The translations under genes were made by a program, and so were the position numbers. Below the pieces are notes generated by a model. It saw only the letters and a list, made by a program, of their open reading frames with translations. It had not been told where the DNA came from and searched no databases. From Cupriavidus consociatus (GTDB lineage: Bacteria > Pseudomonadota > Gammaproteobacteria > Burkholderiales > Burkholderiaceae): DNA of 64,000 nt. Location: the NCBI RefSeq assembly GCF_017814975.1, contig NZ_JAGIQA010000033.1, forward strand, positions 1 to 64,000. The letters run 5' to 3'. This document shows positions 1-9,320 of the stretch, piece by piece; position 1 is the stretch's first letter, and each line of letters begins with the position of its first letter.

Positions 1-1
1 C

Positions 2-82
2 GTGCTGTCGAAGGACATGCTGCTCGCACCGGGCGCGGAGGTGGCGATCTTGCGAGCGCTGAGAACCGCGCACAAGGATTAG
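2..82 (+). CDS. C-terminal end of an unidentified protein (partial)
   Basis: The window opens inside a plus-strand reading frame whose last 26 codons are visible, ending ...ILRALRTAHKD and a TAG stop. The codon use is GC-rich like the neighbours, so this is probably a real gene tail rather than chance. Too little is present to assign a family. It converges on the GabR-like gene, with about 270 bp between them that hold no gene I can support. Confidence 0.45.
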   Translation: MLSKDMLLAPGAEVAILRALRTAHKD

Positions 83-352
83 CAGTCTTCTACCCCCGGC
101 AGTTCCGTCGCCCACCGTGAAGTGTAAAAAAGTAAAAGTGCCACCGCCATTGCTGACTGGCCTGAGATATCGATGGCCAACCGACTGCACAATCGCTACC
201 CTTCAATTCTGCGTACACTTTAAGCTTAATCCCGCTGCGGTTGCCGTTGGCGCCCTTCGACTCCCGAGCCTACATCCAGGTATCGATCACCGCATGCGGT
301 TCCCGTTCAGGCGTCACAGCGAAAGTCGGATACTTTGCACCGGGCGGCATCA

Positions 353-1840
353 CTACCGTATACACCCAAGCAGTATCTCGAACGCGGGCCCGATCTCCTC
401 CTCAGGCACGCCGGCGTAGCCCAGCAGGAGCCCGCGTTGCACGCGCTTGCCAAGGAAATAGCGCGACAATGGCCTGACCAGGACGCCGAGGGAGCTGGCC
501 TTCTCGGCAATAGCAACATCATCCGCATCATCCGGCAGACACAGCACCAAGTGCAAGCCGGCGTTGCTACCGTACCGGTGCAATGCGTCCGCGCCTAGAT
601 ATCGCACTATCAGGGCCGCGAGGATCGCGCGGCGGCGGCCATACAGCAGACGCATCCGGCGGATATGGGCAGCATAGTCGCCCGCCTGCATGAACTCTGC
701 TACGGTGGCTTGCGTCATCAGGTGGCCGGCGCGGTACAGCTCGGAATGCGCTGTCTGGAAGGAATGGGCCAGAGCACCTGGCAATACCATGTAGCCCATG
801 CGCAGGCCTGGAAACAGCGTCTTGCTGAACGTACCGATGTAGATCACCGGTGCATCCGTCTGCATGCCCTGCAATGACGGGATCGGTTGCCCGGAAAACC
901 GGAACTCGCTGTCATAGTCGTCTTCGACAATCCAGCTGCCGTGGCTGCGGGCGTACTCAAGCAGGGCCCTCCGCCGGTTCAGGCTCATCACGGCACCGAG
1001 CGGGTACTGGTGCGACGGCGTCACGAAAATAAACTTAGGTGCCGGACATGGCCCGCCGGGGCGCTCGGCGGGGATCGTCAGTCCTTCCTCGTCGACCGGC
1101 ACCGGCACCATGTGAATGCCGCTCATCTGCAGCAGGCCGCGAATTCCCCAATAGCTGGGCTCCTCCACCCATGCCTGTTCGCCAGGCATTCCCAGCAACC
1201 TGACCACCAGGTCGATGGCCTGATGTATGCCCTCGGTGATCAATACCTGCGTGGCATCGCATTGCACGGAGCGCGCCACGCGCAAATGCGCGACCACGGC
1301 CTCGCGCAACGCCGGAAGGCCTCCGCCATGGCAATAGCTGAGCCACGCGGGGGCCGGATTGCGCCACAGGCGGGCCGCAATCTGGGCATAGCGCTGGCGC
1401 GGGAAGCGCGTCACGTCCGGCACGCCGGGCATGAAAGCACCCCACTGCGACGGTGATGCCGATGCGTTCGCCAGCAATTCGGCACCGCGCGGCGACAGGC
1501 CCGGCATCGCCTGCGCCCGCGCGCTCTTTGCCTCGGCTGCCTTGGCGTTGAGATAGGCCTCCGGCGCGGTGGCGGCGACAAAGGTACCGCTGCCGGTGCG
1601 GGCGTGGACATAACCCTCGGCCAGCAACTGCTCATACGCAAACATCACCGTATTGCGCGATAGCCCCAACTCGGCCGCAAGGTCACGGGATGGCGGCAGG
1701 CGGGTCTGCGGCGACAGCGTGCCATCGAGGATGGCCGCGCGGATGCACTCATAAAGACTGCGGTTAATTGGCCTCGCCAGCCCTGCCGGGCCCGCCGGCC
1801 CCAGGCGTTGAAGCAGCAAGTCTCCACAAATGGATCTCAA
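353..1840 (-). CDS. MocR/GabR-type transcriptional regulator
   Basis: Fusion of an N-terminal GntR-type winged helix (about residues 25-90, with PSRDLAAELGLSRNTV) to a class I aminotransferase-like domain that binds PLP. The Schiff-base lysine lies in GTFSKTLFPGLRMGY. Length of about 495 aa is normal for MocR proteins. It is transcribed divergently from gabT-gabD, the arrangement seen for GabR, so it probably senses GABA through PLP and activates those genes; that role is inferred from position. The start is uncertain: the outermost in-frame start is a TTG at 1840 with no clear ribosome binding site, and an internal TTG at 1819 is possible. Confidence 0.88.
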   Translation of the reverse strand: MRSICGDLLLQRLGPAGPAGLARPINRSLYECIRAAILDGTLSPQTRLPPSRDLAAELGLSRNTVMFAYEQLLAEGYVHARTGSGTFVAATAPEAYLNAKAAEAKSARAQAMPGLSPRGAELLANASASPSQWGAFMPGVPDVTRFPRQRYAQIAARLWRNPAPAWLSYCHGGGLPALREAVVAHLRVARSVQCDATQVLITEGIHQAIDLVVRLLGMPGEQAWVEEPSYWGIRGLLQMSGIHMVPVPVDEEGLTIPAERPGGPCPAPKFIFVTPSHQYPLGAVMSLNRRRALLEYARSHGSWIVEDDYDSEFRFSGQPIPSLQGMQTDAPVIYIGTFSKTLFPGLRMGYMVLPGALAHSFQTAHSELYRAGHLMTQATVAEFMQAGDYAAHIRRMRLLYGRRRAILAALIVRYLGADALHRYGSNAGLHLVLCLPDDADDVAIAEKASSLGVLVRPLSRYFLGKRVQRGLLLGYAGVPEEEIGPAFEILLGCIR

Positions 1841-1886
1841 TTGGCACCATCAATTTTGTAAATGCGGTACTGGATTGTAGTGCCAA
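1841..1886. promoter_or_regulatory. Dyad in the gabR-gabT divergent region, possible MocR operator
   Basis: TTGGCAC at 1841-1847 is matched by GTGCCAA at 1880-1886, a 7-bp inverted repeat with arms about 39 bp apart, in the control region between two divergent genes. The intervening AT-rich stretch could hold both promoters. MocR regulators bind spaced half-sites in such regions. Assignment as the operator is inference. Confidence 0.4.
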
Positions 1887-1986
1887 AGCGCGATGAAATG
1901 CACCTCGCCGTCGCGTTCGGGCAGCGCGGTGTACCAATCCGGCGGGCATGCCAGCCGGGCCCATACAAGAATCACGGAGAGAGCAC

Positions 1987-3261
1987 TTGAAGAACCTCGA
2001 ACTGAACCAGCGCCGCGCCCTTGCCACGCCGCGCGGCGTCGCTGTGATGTGCGACTTCTATGCAGAGCGCGCCGAGAACGCCACGCTCTGGGACGTGGAA
2101 GGCCGCGAATACATTGACTTTGCCTGCGGCATTGCCGTGCTTAACACCGGCCACCGCCATCCGCGCGTGATACAGGCGGTGGCTGCGCAGCTCCAGCGCT
2201 TCACGCACACGGCCTACCAGATCGTGCCATACGAGAGCTACGTCATCCTTGCCGAGCGCATCAATGCGCTGGCGCCCATCGACGGCCTGAAGAAAACCGC
2301 GCTGTTTACCACCGGTGCCGAGGCCGTCGAGAACGCCATCAAGATCGCCCGCGCACATACCGGGCGCGCTGGCGTGATTGCCTTCTCCGGCGCTTTCCAT
2401 GGCCGCACCCTCCTCGGCATGGCGCTGACCGGCAAGGTCGCGCCGTACAAGGTCGGCTTTGGCCCCTTCCCTGCGGACGTGTATCACGCTCCGTTTCCGT
2501 GCGAACTGCACGGCGTGAGTGCCGATCAGGCGATGCAGGCGCTGGAGTCCCTGTTCAAGACGGACGTGGACCCGCAGCGGGTGGCCGCCATCATCATCGA
2601 GCCCATCCAGGGCGAAGGCGGCTTCCACCCGGCGCCGGCAGGCTTTATGCAAAGGCTGCGCTCGCTGTGCGATCGGCATGGCATCCTGCTGATCGCCGAC
2701 GAAGTGCAGACCGGATTCGCCCGCACCGGCAGGCTGTTTGCCATGTCGCACTACGCCGTGCAGCCCGATCTCCTCACCATGGCCAAGAGCCTCGCCGGCG
2801 GCATGCCGCTCTCGGCGGTGTGCGGGCGTGCCGAGGTCATGGATGCAGCGCTGCCGGGCGGGCTGGGCGGCACCTACGCGGGCAACCCGCTGGCGGTAGC
2901 GGCAGCACACGCGGTGATCGATGTAATCGAAGAAGAGCGGCTGTGCGAGCGCGCCACCGAGCTGGGCAATCAGCTGAAGTCAGTGCTGGATCAGGCGGCC
3001 GAAAACTGCCCGGCAATCGCCGACATCCGCGGCACCGGATCGATGATCGCGGTGGAGTTCCAGGATCCCGAAACCGGCGAGCCGAGCGCGGAGATCGCCA
3101 AACGGGTGCAGCAGCGCGCCCTTGCCGCCGGGCTGATCCTGCTGACCTGTGGCACGTATGGCAACACGATCCGCTTCCTCTACCCGCTAACCATCCCGCA
3201 AGCCCAGTTCGATGCGGCGCTCGCGGTGCTGACCCAGGTGCTGGATGGCCTGACCGACTGA
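1987..3261 (+). CDS. gabT: 4-aminobutyrate aminotransferase (GABA transaminase)
   Basis: PLP-dependent class III aminotransferase that moves the amino group of GABA to 2-oxoglutarate, giving succinate semialdehyde and glutamate. Hallmarks are RGV near the N-terminus, WDVEGREYIDFACGIAVLNTGH, the PLP-phosphate site TTGAEAVENAIKIAR, the DEVQTGFARTG block and the catalytic lysine in MAKSLAGGMPLS. I chose the TTG at 1987: it follows GGAGAGA at good spacing and gives the N-terminus (KNLELNQRRALATPRGV) that aligns with E. coli GabT. An upstream in-frame ATG at 1948 adds 13 residues. The product is about 424 aa. It is followed 10 bp later by gabD, forming a two-gene operon. Confidence 0.93.
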   Translation: MKNLELNQRRALATPRGVAVMCDFYAERAENATLWDVEGREYIDFACGIAVLNTGHRHPRVIQAVAAQLQRFTHTAYQIVPYESYVILAERINALAPIDGLKKTALFTTGAEAVENAIKIARAHTGRAGVIAFSGAFHGRTLLGMALTGKVAPYKVGFGPFPADVYHAPFPCELHGVSADQAMQALESLFKTDVDPQRVAAIIIEPIQGEGGFHPAPAGFMQRLRSLCDRHGILLIADEVQTGFARTGRLFAMSHYAVQPDLLTMAKSLAGGMPLSAVCGRAEVMDAALPGGLGGTYAGNPLAVAAAHAVIDVIEEERLCERATELGNQLKSVLDQAAENCPAIADIRGTGSMIAVEFQDPETGEPSAEIAKRVQQRALAAGLILLTCGTYGNTIRFLYPLTIPQAQFDAALAVLTQVLDGLTD

Positions 3262-3271
3262 GGGAAAGATC

Positions 3272-4723
3272 ATGCGATTCCAACACCCCCCGCTGCTGCG
3301 CAATGCCTGCCTGATCGACGGCGAATGGACACAAGCCGCGAACGGTGCCGTGCTGTCCGTACATAACCCCGCCACGCAAGAGGTCATCGGCACCGTGCCC
3401 GCCTGCGGCGCTGCCGAGACCGAGCAGGCCGTGGCAGCCGCGGAACGTGCCCTGCCGTCCTGGCGCGACCTGACCGGCAAGGCGCGCGCCGCGGTGCTGC
3501 GCCGCTGGGCCGACCTGGTGCTGGCCCACCAGGAGGACCTGGCGCAGTTGATGACCGCAGAGCAAGGCAAGCCGCTGGCTGAAGCGCGCGGCGAAGTCGC
3601 CTACGCGGCGTCCTTCCTCGAATGGTTCGGCGAAGAGGCCAAGCGCGTCGACGGCGATGTGCTGTCGAGCCCGCGCCCCAGCCAGAAGCTGCTCGTGCTG
3701 CGCCAGCCGGTCGGCGTCTGCGCCGCGATCACGCCCTGGAACTTTCCGGCGGCGATGATCACCCGCAAGGCCGGTCCGGCGCTGGCGGCGGGATGCACGA
3801 TGATCGTGAAACCGGCCGAGCAGACGCCGCTGACCGCGCTGGCGCTGGCCGCACTGGCCGAGCAAGCCGGCGTGCCGCACGGTGTCTTGCAGGTGGTCAC
3901 CGGCGATCCGATCGAGATCGGCAACGTGCTGTGTGCAAGCCCGGTGGTGCGCAAGCTGAGTTTCACCGGCTCGACCGCCATCGGCAAGCTGCTGATGGCG
4001 CAATGCGCCGGCACGGTCAAGAAGCTGTCGCTGGAGCTCGGCGGCAACGCACCGCTGATCGTGTTTGAAGACGCCGACCTCGACCGCGCGGTCGACGGCA
4101 TCATGGCGTCCAAGTTCCGCAACAGCGGCCAGACCTGCGTATGCGCCAATCGCATCTATGTCCATGATGCTGTCTATGACGAGGTTGCGAGCCGGCTGGT
4201 GCAGGCCGTTGGCGCGTTGAAGGCGGGCCATGGCATCGACAGCGGGGTCACGCAAGGCCCCCTGATCGATGGCGAAGCCGTCGCCAAGGTGGAAAGCCAT
4301 ATTGCCGATGCGCTCCTGCATGGCGCACGCGTACTGACCGGTGGCCGCCGCCATGCGCTTGGCGGCACCTTCTTCGAGCCCACGGTGCTGGCCCACGCCA
4401 CCGCTGCCATGCGTGTCGCGCGCGAGGAAACCTTCGGCCCGCTTGCCCCGCTGTTCCACTTCAGGGACGAGCAAGACGTCATTGCCATGGCCAATGACAC
4501 CGAATCCGGCCTCGCCGCGTACTTTTTTTCCAGGAACATCGGCAAGGTATGGCGCGTGGCCGAGGCGCTGGAATACGGCATGGTCGGCATCAATACCGGG
4601 CTGATCTCGAACGAGGTGGCGCCGTTCGGCGGCGTCAAGCAATCCGGGCTCGGGCGCGAAGGGTCGCGGTATGGCATCGACGAGTACCTCGAAATGAAAT
4701 ACCTCTGCCTGGACCTGGACTGA
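3272..4723 (+). CDS. gabD: Succinate-semialdehyde dehydrogenase
   Basis: Aldehyde dehydrogenase of 483 aa that oxidises succinate semialdehyde to succinate and feeds the TCA cycle. It shows the NAD(P)-binding ITPWNFPAAMITRK, the GSTAIGK loop, the general-base glutamate in LELGGNAPLIVFEDAD and the nucleophilic cysteine in NSGQTCVCANRIYV. The second cysteine two residues on is the redox-switch pair known in E. coli GabD. It lies 10 bp after gabT, so the two complete the GABA shunt. NADP preference is expected from the family but not shown here. Confidence 0.93.
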   Translation: MRFQHPPLLRNACLIDGEWTQAANGAVLSVHNPATQEVIGTVPACGAAETEQAVAAAERALPSWRDLTGKARAAVLRRWADLVLAHQEDLAQLMTAEQGKPLAEARGEVAYAASFLEWFGEEAKRVDGDVLSSPRPSQKLLVLRQPVGVCAAITPWNFPAAMITRKAGPALAAGCTMIVKPAEQTPLTALALAALAEQAGVPHGVLQVVTGDPIEIGNVLCASPVVRKLSFTGSTAIGKLLMAQCAGTVKKLSLELGGNAPLIVFEDADLDRAVDGIMASKFRNSGQTCVCANRIYVHDAVYDEVASRLVQAVGALKAGHGIDSGVTQGPLIDGEAVAKVESHIADALLHGARVLTGGRRHALGGTFFEPTVLAHATAAMRVAREETFGPLAPLFHFRDEQDVIAMANDTESGLAAYFFSRNIGKVWRVAEALEYGMVGINTGLISNEVAPFGGVKQSGLGREGSRYGIDEYLEMKYLCLDLD

Positions 4724-4913
4724 CCACACCGGCGCGGCCGCATGCAACGGCTCCAGGAACCGCATGCGCCCGCCCTTGCCGAGCGCCAAGGCGGTTCCAT
4801 CAACTATTCCGGATTGGTCCTTCCGGGGACTCCGCATGTTCCTTAAGCTAGTCAGGCATCCCCACTTGACCGGAACGAGTCAAGCTTTTACGCAGTTCAA
4901 CGAGGAGAAATTC

Positions 4914-5189
4914 ATGTCGAATTCTGGTGGCGCCCTGCGCGAAATTGACAGCCTTATGGTTCCCCCCGCCAATGCCGCCGGCGAGCCGGCCCCGGCTTCG
5001 CCGGGGAAGCTGGAGGAACGCCTGAAGAAGGCGAAGAAGAAGGTCGCAGACGTGCAGTACGTCGTCGTGGAACGGAGCCGCCACACGGTCCGCGCTGCGG
5101 ATGACTATGTGCATGAACGCCCATGGACAGCAATCGGCGTTGCCGCCGCTGCCGGCGTACTGATCGGCTGGCTGATCGACAAGCGATAA
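4914..5189 (+). CDS. DUF883 (ElaB/YqjD-type) C-tail-anchored membrane protein
   Basis: Small protein of 91 aa. An alpha-helical, lysine/glutamate-rich middle (EERLKKAKKKVADVQY) is followed by the family signature DDYVHERPWTAIG, a single C-terminal membrane helix (IGVAAAAGVLIGWLI) and a basic DKR end. ElaB/YqjD proteins are inner-membrane anchored and ribosome-associated in stationary phase in E. coli; whether this one binds ribosomes is unknown. The ATG at 4914 follows GAGGAG at ideal spacing. The frame is open further upstream but without a ribosome site. It stands alone between the gab and asparaginase genes. Confidence 0.85.
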   Translation: MSNSGGALREIDSLMVPPANAAGEPAPASPGKLEERLKKAKKKVADVQYVVVERSRHTVRAADDYVHERPWTAIGVAAAAGVLIGWLIDKR

Positions 5190-5307
5190 GCGCGCGCGCC
5201 TTGCGCGTTGCCATTGGCACACCCGCCGAGCAACCAGGACCGCAGGCTGCCGTGCTTCCGGCAGTCCGGGTCACGCCTTGCCTGCTGCCTGAACCACGAG
5301 AACGACC

Positions 5308-6429
5308 ATGAACCGCTTCCCCCGCGTCACCCTGCTCAACACCCTGCTGCTTGCCGCCAGCCTGACCACCGGCGCGGCCCATGCCCAGCTTTCCCCCGGC
5401 ACCGCTACACCGGAACAACCTGGCATCGCCAGCCACGCGCGCAAGGCCAATATCGTCATTGTCGGCACTGGTGGCACCATTGCCGGAGCCGGAGCCGCCG
5501 CCACCAATACCGCCGCCTACCAGTCCGCCGTGGTGCCGGTCGACAAGATCATCGCCTCGGTGCCCGAAATCTCCAGGGTGGCTAACGTCAAGGGCGAACA
5601 GGTATTCCAGATAGGCTCAGAGAGCTTCAACAACGAGCGCCTGCTCAAGCTCGGCAAGCACGTGTCCGCGCTGCTGAAGCAGCCCGACGTGGACGGCGTC
5701 GTGATCACCCACGGCACCGACACCATCGAGGAAACCGCATACTTCCTCAACCTCACGCTGAAGAGCGACAAGCCGGTGGTGGTAGTTGGCTCGATGCGCC
5801 CCGGCACCGCGCTGGGTGCCGACGGAGCGCTCAATCTGTACGATGCCGTGCTGGTGGCTTCCAGTCCCGAGTCCAGAGGCAAGGGAACCCTGGTGGTGCT
5901 GAACGACGAAATCCACACCGGTCGCGACGTCACGAAGGCCAACACCTTCAAGGTCGAGACCTTCCAATCCCCGTTTGGCCCGCTGGGCTACGTGGTGGAA
6001 GGCCGTACGTTGTTCTTCCGCCTGCCGGCGCGTCCGCATACCATGCAGACCGAATGGGACATCGACAAGATCGACAAGCTGCCCGAGGTCGCCGTGGTGT
6101 ACGCCTACGGCAACGTCAATCCAGCCAGCGTCGAGGCGGCAGTGAGGCACGGCGCCAGGGCGATCGTCTATGCCGCCACTGGCAACGGCAGCGTGGGCGA
6201 CTACATGGTCGAGCCGCTCAAGGCGGCGCGCGCAAAGGGCGTCCAGATCGTGCGCGCCTCGCGCACCGGCGGTGGCGTGGTGGTCCGCAATGCCGAACAG
6301 CCGGACGACAAATTCGGCTGGCTGGTCACCGATGACCAGATCGCGCAGAAGGCCCGTATCCTGATGGCGCTGGCACTGACCAGCACCAGTGACAACAAGG
6401 AACTGCAGAAGATCTTCTGGAAATACTGA
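5308..6429 (+). CDS. ansB: Type II (periplasmic) L-asparaginase
   Basis: Hydrolyses asparagine (often also glutamine) to aspartate and ammonia. A Sec signal peptide is visible (MNRFPRVTLLNTLLLAASL...AHAQ, cleavage near residue 27). The first catalytic threonine is in GTGGTIAGAG and the second in THGTDTIEETAYFL; the substrate serine is in the VGSMRP segment. Length of 373 aa is normal for the precursor. Aspartate released in the periplasm could enter through the symporter encoded at 9321 and be deaminated by the aspartase at 7783. It is convergent with the LysR gene across a perfect hairpin. Confidence 0.92.
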   Translation: MNRFPRVTLLNTLLLAASLTTGAAHAQLSPGTATPEQPGIASHARKANIVIVGTGGTIAGAGAAATNTAAYQSAVVPVDKIIASVPEISRVANVKGEQVFQIGSESFNNERLLKLGKHVSALLKQPDVDGVVITHGTDTIEETAYFLNLTLKSDKPVVVVGSMRPGTALGADGALNLYDAVLVASSPESRGKGTLVVLNDEIHTGRDVTKANTFKVETFQSPFGPLGYVVEGRTLFFRLPARPHTMQTEWDIDKIDKLPEVAVVYAYGNVNPASVEAAVRHGARAIVYAATGNGSVGDYMVEPLKAARAKGVQIVRASRTGGGVVVRNAEQPDDKFGWLVTDDQIAQKARILMALALTSTSDNKELQKIFWKY

Positions 6430-6464
6430 AGCTGGCAGCCTGTTGCTGCTGCCGCTTCTGCCGC

Positions 6465-6487
6465 GCTTGCCCGCGTCGCGGGCAAGC
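6465..6487. terminator. Bidirectional hairpin between ansB and the LysR gene
   Basis: GCTTGCCCGC / GCGGGCAAGC forms a perfect 10-bp stem with a 3-nt loop in the short gap between two convergent genes. There is no strong U-tract, so termination strength is uncertain. Confidence 0.6.
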
Positions 6488-6491
6488 ACGC

Positions 6492-7445
6492 TCAGCGCCC
6501 GGACTCCGCGAGCTTCGCGGACGCCAGCAGCTTCGGGTCGGCTATACGGCTGAGATAGGCCCACAGTTCATCGACCAGCAGTTTGGGGCTGGCTGCCGAG
6601 CGGTACAGGCGAATGTCCAGGCTTGTGGCCCAGGCGGCGGGACCCGCTATCACCAGCGTGCCCGCACTCAGTTCGTCGGTGACGCAACTCTCGGGCAGCC
6701 AGCCCACGCCATGGCCGGCCACGACCATGGCTTTCAGCGCTTCGGACATGTGCGTCTCGAAGCAGCGCCGCAGCGCGTACGGTTCCGGTGCATTGAGCAA
6801 TATCATTTCGACCACGTTACCAAGGAACGCACCCGACGAATACGCCATGAAAGGCAGCGGCTTCGCACTGGTGCCCGGCAGGCGGAAAATCGGTTCGCCA
6901 TGCTGGTCCGGCGCGGAGAACGGCAGGATCCGCTCCACGCCCAGCATCAGAAACGGATAGCCGTTCGGGTCCAGCAGGATCGGCAGATGCTGATGGTGGT
7001 AGCCCAGCAGAATGTCACAGTCATCGTCCACCAGTTGCTGGACGCCCTCCGGGACATTCACGGCATGCACGCAGGCGGTCAGCATGCCGAAGCGCTCATG
7101 CAGCGATTTGAGCCAGGTCGGGAAGAAGTTGAACACCAGCGTGTGCGCCACCGAAAAGCGGATGACCTTGTCTTTCTCGCCCAGCGGCTGCCGGTTACTG
7201 AGCAAGGCGCGTGCCGCGTAGGCATCACGTAACAAGTCCGCGGCCAGGCGGCGGAACAACCACCCGGCGGTCGTGAGCGTTGCCGGATGCACACTCCGAT
7301 CGACGAGGCTGATGCCGAGCCACTCCTCCAGTGCCATGATGCGCCGGCTGAGCGCCGACTGAGTGATATGGCGATCGCCAGCGGCACGTGAAAAGCTGCG
7401 CGTTTCAGCGAGGCACAGAAAGTCTTCAAGCCACTTGATTTCCAT
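6492..7445 (-). CDS. LysR-family transcriptional regulator, probable regulator of aspartate/asparagine use
   Basis: 317 aa with an N-terminal LysR helix-turn-helix (residues about 2-60: WLEDFLCLAETRSFSRAAGD...QSALSRRIMALEEWLG) followed by a periplasmic-binding-like co-inducer domain. It is divergent from aspA, whose product makes fumarate from aspartate, and convergent with the asparaginase gene. LysR proteins usually control the divergent neighbour, so aspA and the symporter are the likely targets. The effector cannot be read from sequence. Confidence 0.88.
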   Translation of the reverse strand: MEIKWLEDFLCLAETRSFSRAAGDRHITQSALSRRIMALEEWLGISLVDRSVHPATLTTAGWLFRRLAADLLRDAYAARALLSNRQPLGEKDKVIRFSVAHTLVFNFFPTWLKSLHERFGMLTACVHAVNVPEGVQQLVDDDCDILLGYHHQHLPILLDPNGYPFLMLGVERILPFSAPDQHGEPIFRLPGTSAKPLPFMAYSSGAFLGNVVEMILLNAPEPYALRRCFETHMSEALKAMVVAGHGVGWLPESCVTDELSAGTLVIAGPAAWATSLDIRLYRSAASPKLLVDELWAYLSRIADPKLLASAKLAESGR

Positions 7446-7782
7446 GATGGAACTACTCGGGATCAGGTTGCGACGGAGGGTCTGAGCCTCATCATACGGA
7501 AACGCTCGGCCGCGCGAATCGGTGGAACCCCGATAGTAGTCCTATGTCTCGATGAAAAATTCGCGGCCCTTTATTCCAAAATCACAACACCTTCAATTCA
7601 GCTCCGCCGACCAGGCTCGCTCTGCAAGCGCAAGTTCCTATCTCTCGCGTCTCTCCCGCTGCAGCATGCGCATCTCGGCGCATGCCATGACAAATTTGCA
7701 TGAAGTTCGTATGTCGTCATGGCTATGCATAAGCTGGTCTCCTCTCATCAAGTCCACCACTAAGCAAACGAGGAGCACATCG
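7446..7782. other. Intergenic control region between the LysR gene and aspA
   Basis: About 337 bp, more AT-rich than the surrounding genes. It should contain both divergent promoters and the LysR site. A reading frame joined to aspA stays open back to an ATG at 7552, but the encoded stretch has no family similarity and no ribosome site. I see no separate gene here. Confidence 0.5.
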
Positions 7783-9210
7783 ATGGCCGCAGGACCCTTC
7801 AGAACCGAACATGATCTCCTGGGCGATCGCGACGTCCCAGCCGAAGCCTACTACGGTGTACATACCTTGCGCGCGGTGGAGAACTTCCCGATTACCGGCA
7901 CTCCGATCTCCATCTACCCGGAGCTGATCAAGGCACTGGCATACATCAAGCAGGGCGCCGCGCTAGCCAACCATGAGCTTGGCCTGCTCGACGAGGAGCG
8001 CTGCGACGCCATCGTCATGGCGTGTGCTGAACTAGTTGGCGGCAAACTGCACGAGCAATTCGTGGTCGACGTGATCCAGGGCGGTGCCGGGACCTCGACC
8101 AACATGAATGCAAACGAGGTCATCGCCAATCGCGCGCTGGAATTGATGGGGCACGAGAAAGGCCAGTACCAGTTCCTGCACCCGAACGAGCAGGTCAATA
8201 TCGGACAGAGCACCAACGACGTCTACCCGTCCGCGCTGAAGATCGCGACGTGGTTCGGTATCCTGGGGCTGGTGGACGCCATGGGCGTGCTGCGCCGCGC
8301 CTTCGAGCAGAAGGCCGAAGAGTTCAGGCACGTCCTGAAAATGGGGCGCACCCAGTTGCAGGATGCGGTACCCATGACGCTGGGCCAGGAGTTCAGCACG
8401 TATGCCGTGATGCTTGGCGAAGACGAGGAGCGGCTGCGCGAGGCCGCCCTGCTGATCTGCGAAATCAATATGGGTGCAACCGCGATCGGCACCGGTATTA
8501 CCGCGCATCCGGACTACGCGCCGCTGATCCTGAAACGGCTCAGGGAAATCACCGGCATTCCGTTGGTGACGGCCCCCAACCTGATCGAGGCAACCCAGGA
8601 CTGCGGCGCATTCGTGCAATTGTCAGGCGTGCTCAAGCGCGTAGCGGTCAAGCTGTCGAAGACCTGCAACGACCTGCGCCTGCTTTCCAGCGGCCCGCGT
8701 GCCGGCCTGGGCGAGATCAATTTACCGCCGATGCAGGCAGGGTCGAGCATCATGCCTGGCAAGGTCAACCCCGTCATCCCGGAAGTGGTCAACCAGATCG
8801 CATTCGAGGTGATTGGCAATGACATCACGGTCAGCTTCGCCGCGGAAGCCGGCCAATTGCAGCTCAACGCCTTCGAGCCGATCATCGCGCACAGCCTGTT
8901 CAAGAGCGTGAGCCATCTGCGCAACGGCTGCCTGACCCTGGCGGAGCGCTGCGTCAGCGGTATCACCGCCAATGAAGAACGCCTGCGGACGACGGTAGAG
9001 AACTCCATCGGCATCGTGACCGCCCTGAACCCCTACATCGGCTACGCGAACGCTACCGCGGTCGCTCAGGAGGCGCACGCCTCTGGCGGCAGCGTCTATG
9101 AAATCGTGCTGCACAAGGGACTGCTGTCCAGGGAAGAGCTTGACCGGATCCTTCGCCCCGAAGTCCTGACGCAGCCTGCACCGCTAAGCCAGGCCGCACA
9201 CGCCCGCTGA
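7783..9210 (+). CDS. aspA: Aspartate ammonia-lyase (aspartase)
   Basis: Converts L-aspartate to fumarate plus ammonia. 475 aa, typical of the fumarase/aspartase superfamily. Visible motifs are the N-terminal RTEHDLLGDRDVPAEAYYGVHT, the TSTNMNANEVIANRA block, NEQVNIGQSTNDVYPSA and the flexible catalytic loop GSSIMPGKVNPVIPE holding the catalytic serine. The start at 7783 follows AGGAG (7771) and gives the MAAGPFRTEHDLLG N-terminus expected for aspartase. It is followed by a dicarboxylate/amino-acid symporter gene, probably in one transcript. Confidence 0.94.
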   Translation: MAAGPFRTEHDLLGDRDVPAEAYYGVHTLRAVENFPITGTPISIYPELIKALAYIKQGAALANHELGLLDEERCDAIVMACAELVGGKLHEQFVVDVIQGGAGTSTNMNANEVIANRALELMGHEKGQYQFLHPNEQVNIGQSTNDVYPSALKIATWFGILGLVDAMGVLRRAFEQKAEEFRHVLKMGRTQLQDAVPMTLGQEFSTYAVMLGEDEERLREAALLICEINMGATAIGTGITAHPDYAPLILKRLREITGIPLVTAPNLIEATQDCGAFVQLSGVLKRVAVKLSKTCNDLRLLSSGPRAGLGEINLPPMQAGSSIMPGKVNPVIPEVVNQIAFEVIGNDITVSFAAEAGQLQLNAFEPIIAHSLFKSVSHLRNGCLTLAERCVSGITANEERLRTTVENSIGIVTALNPYIGYANATAVAQEAHASGGSVYEIVLHKGLLSREELDRILRPEVLTQPAPLSQAAHAR

Positions 9211-9320
9211 GCCGGGAGACGGCGCGCTCCGCACGGCTGATGCAGGCCGCGCGGAAGCGCCTGCTGCCAAATCGACGGCCAGACCAGGCATCTGTCCGCA
9301 ATCGCTGGAGACAACGCATC

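Noticed and set aside
83-352. Short open frames between the first partial gene and the GabR-like gene
   Set aside because: No ribosome sites, no family similarity, and they overlap the 3' end of the regulator gene in antisense.
2837-4837. Long minus-strand open frames opposite gabD, and similar ones opposite the symporter (9096-10766), aceE (10853-12967), and lpd-maeB (15116-19262)
   Set aside because: They lie antisense to clearly conserved genes, show Arg/Gly/His-rich composition typical of GC-rich shadow frames, and match no family.
7552-7782. N-terminal extension of aspartase from ATG 7552
   Set aside because: The extra 77 residues show no aspartase similarity and the ATG at 7783 has an ideal ribosome site and the family N-terminus.
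9229-9244. Possible sigma-54 promoter before the symporter (CCGCACGGCTGATGCA)
   Set aside because: It lacks the essential GG at -24 and one T at -12, though the spacing is right; too weak to call.
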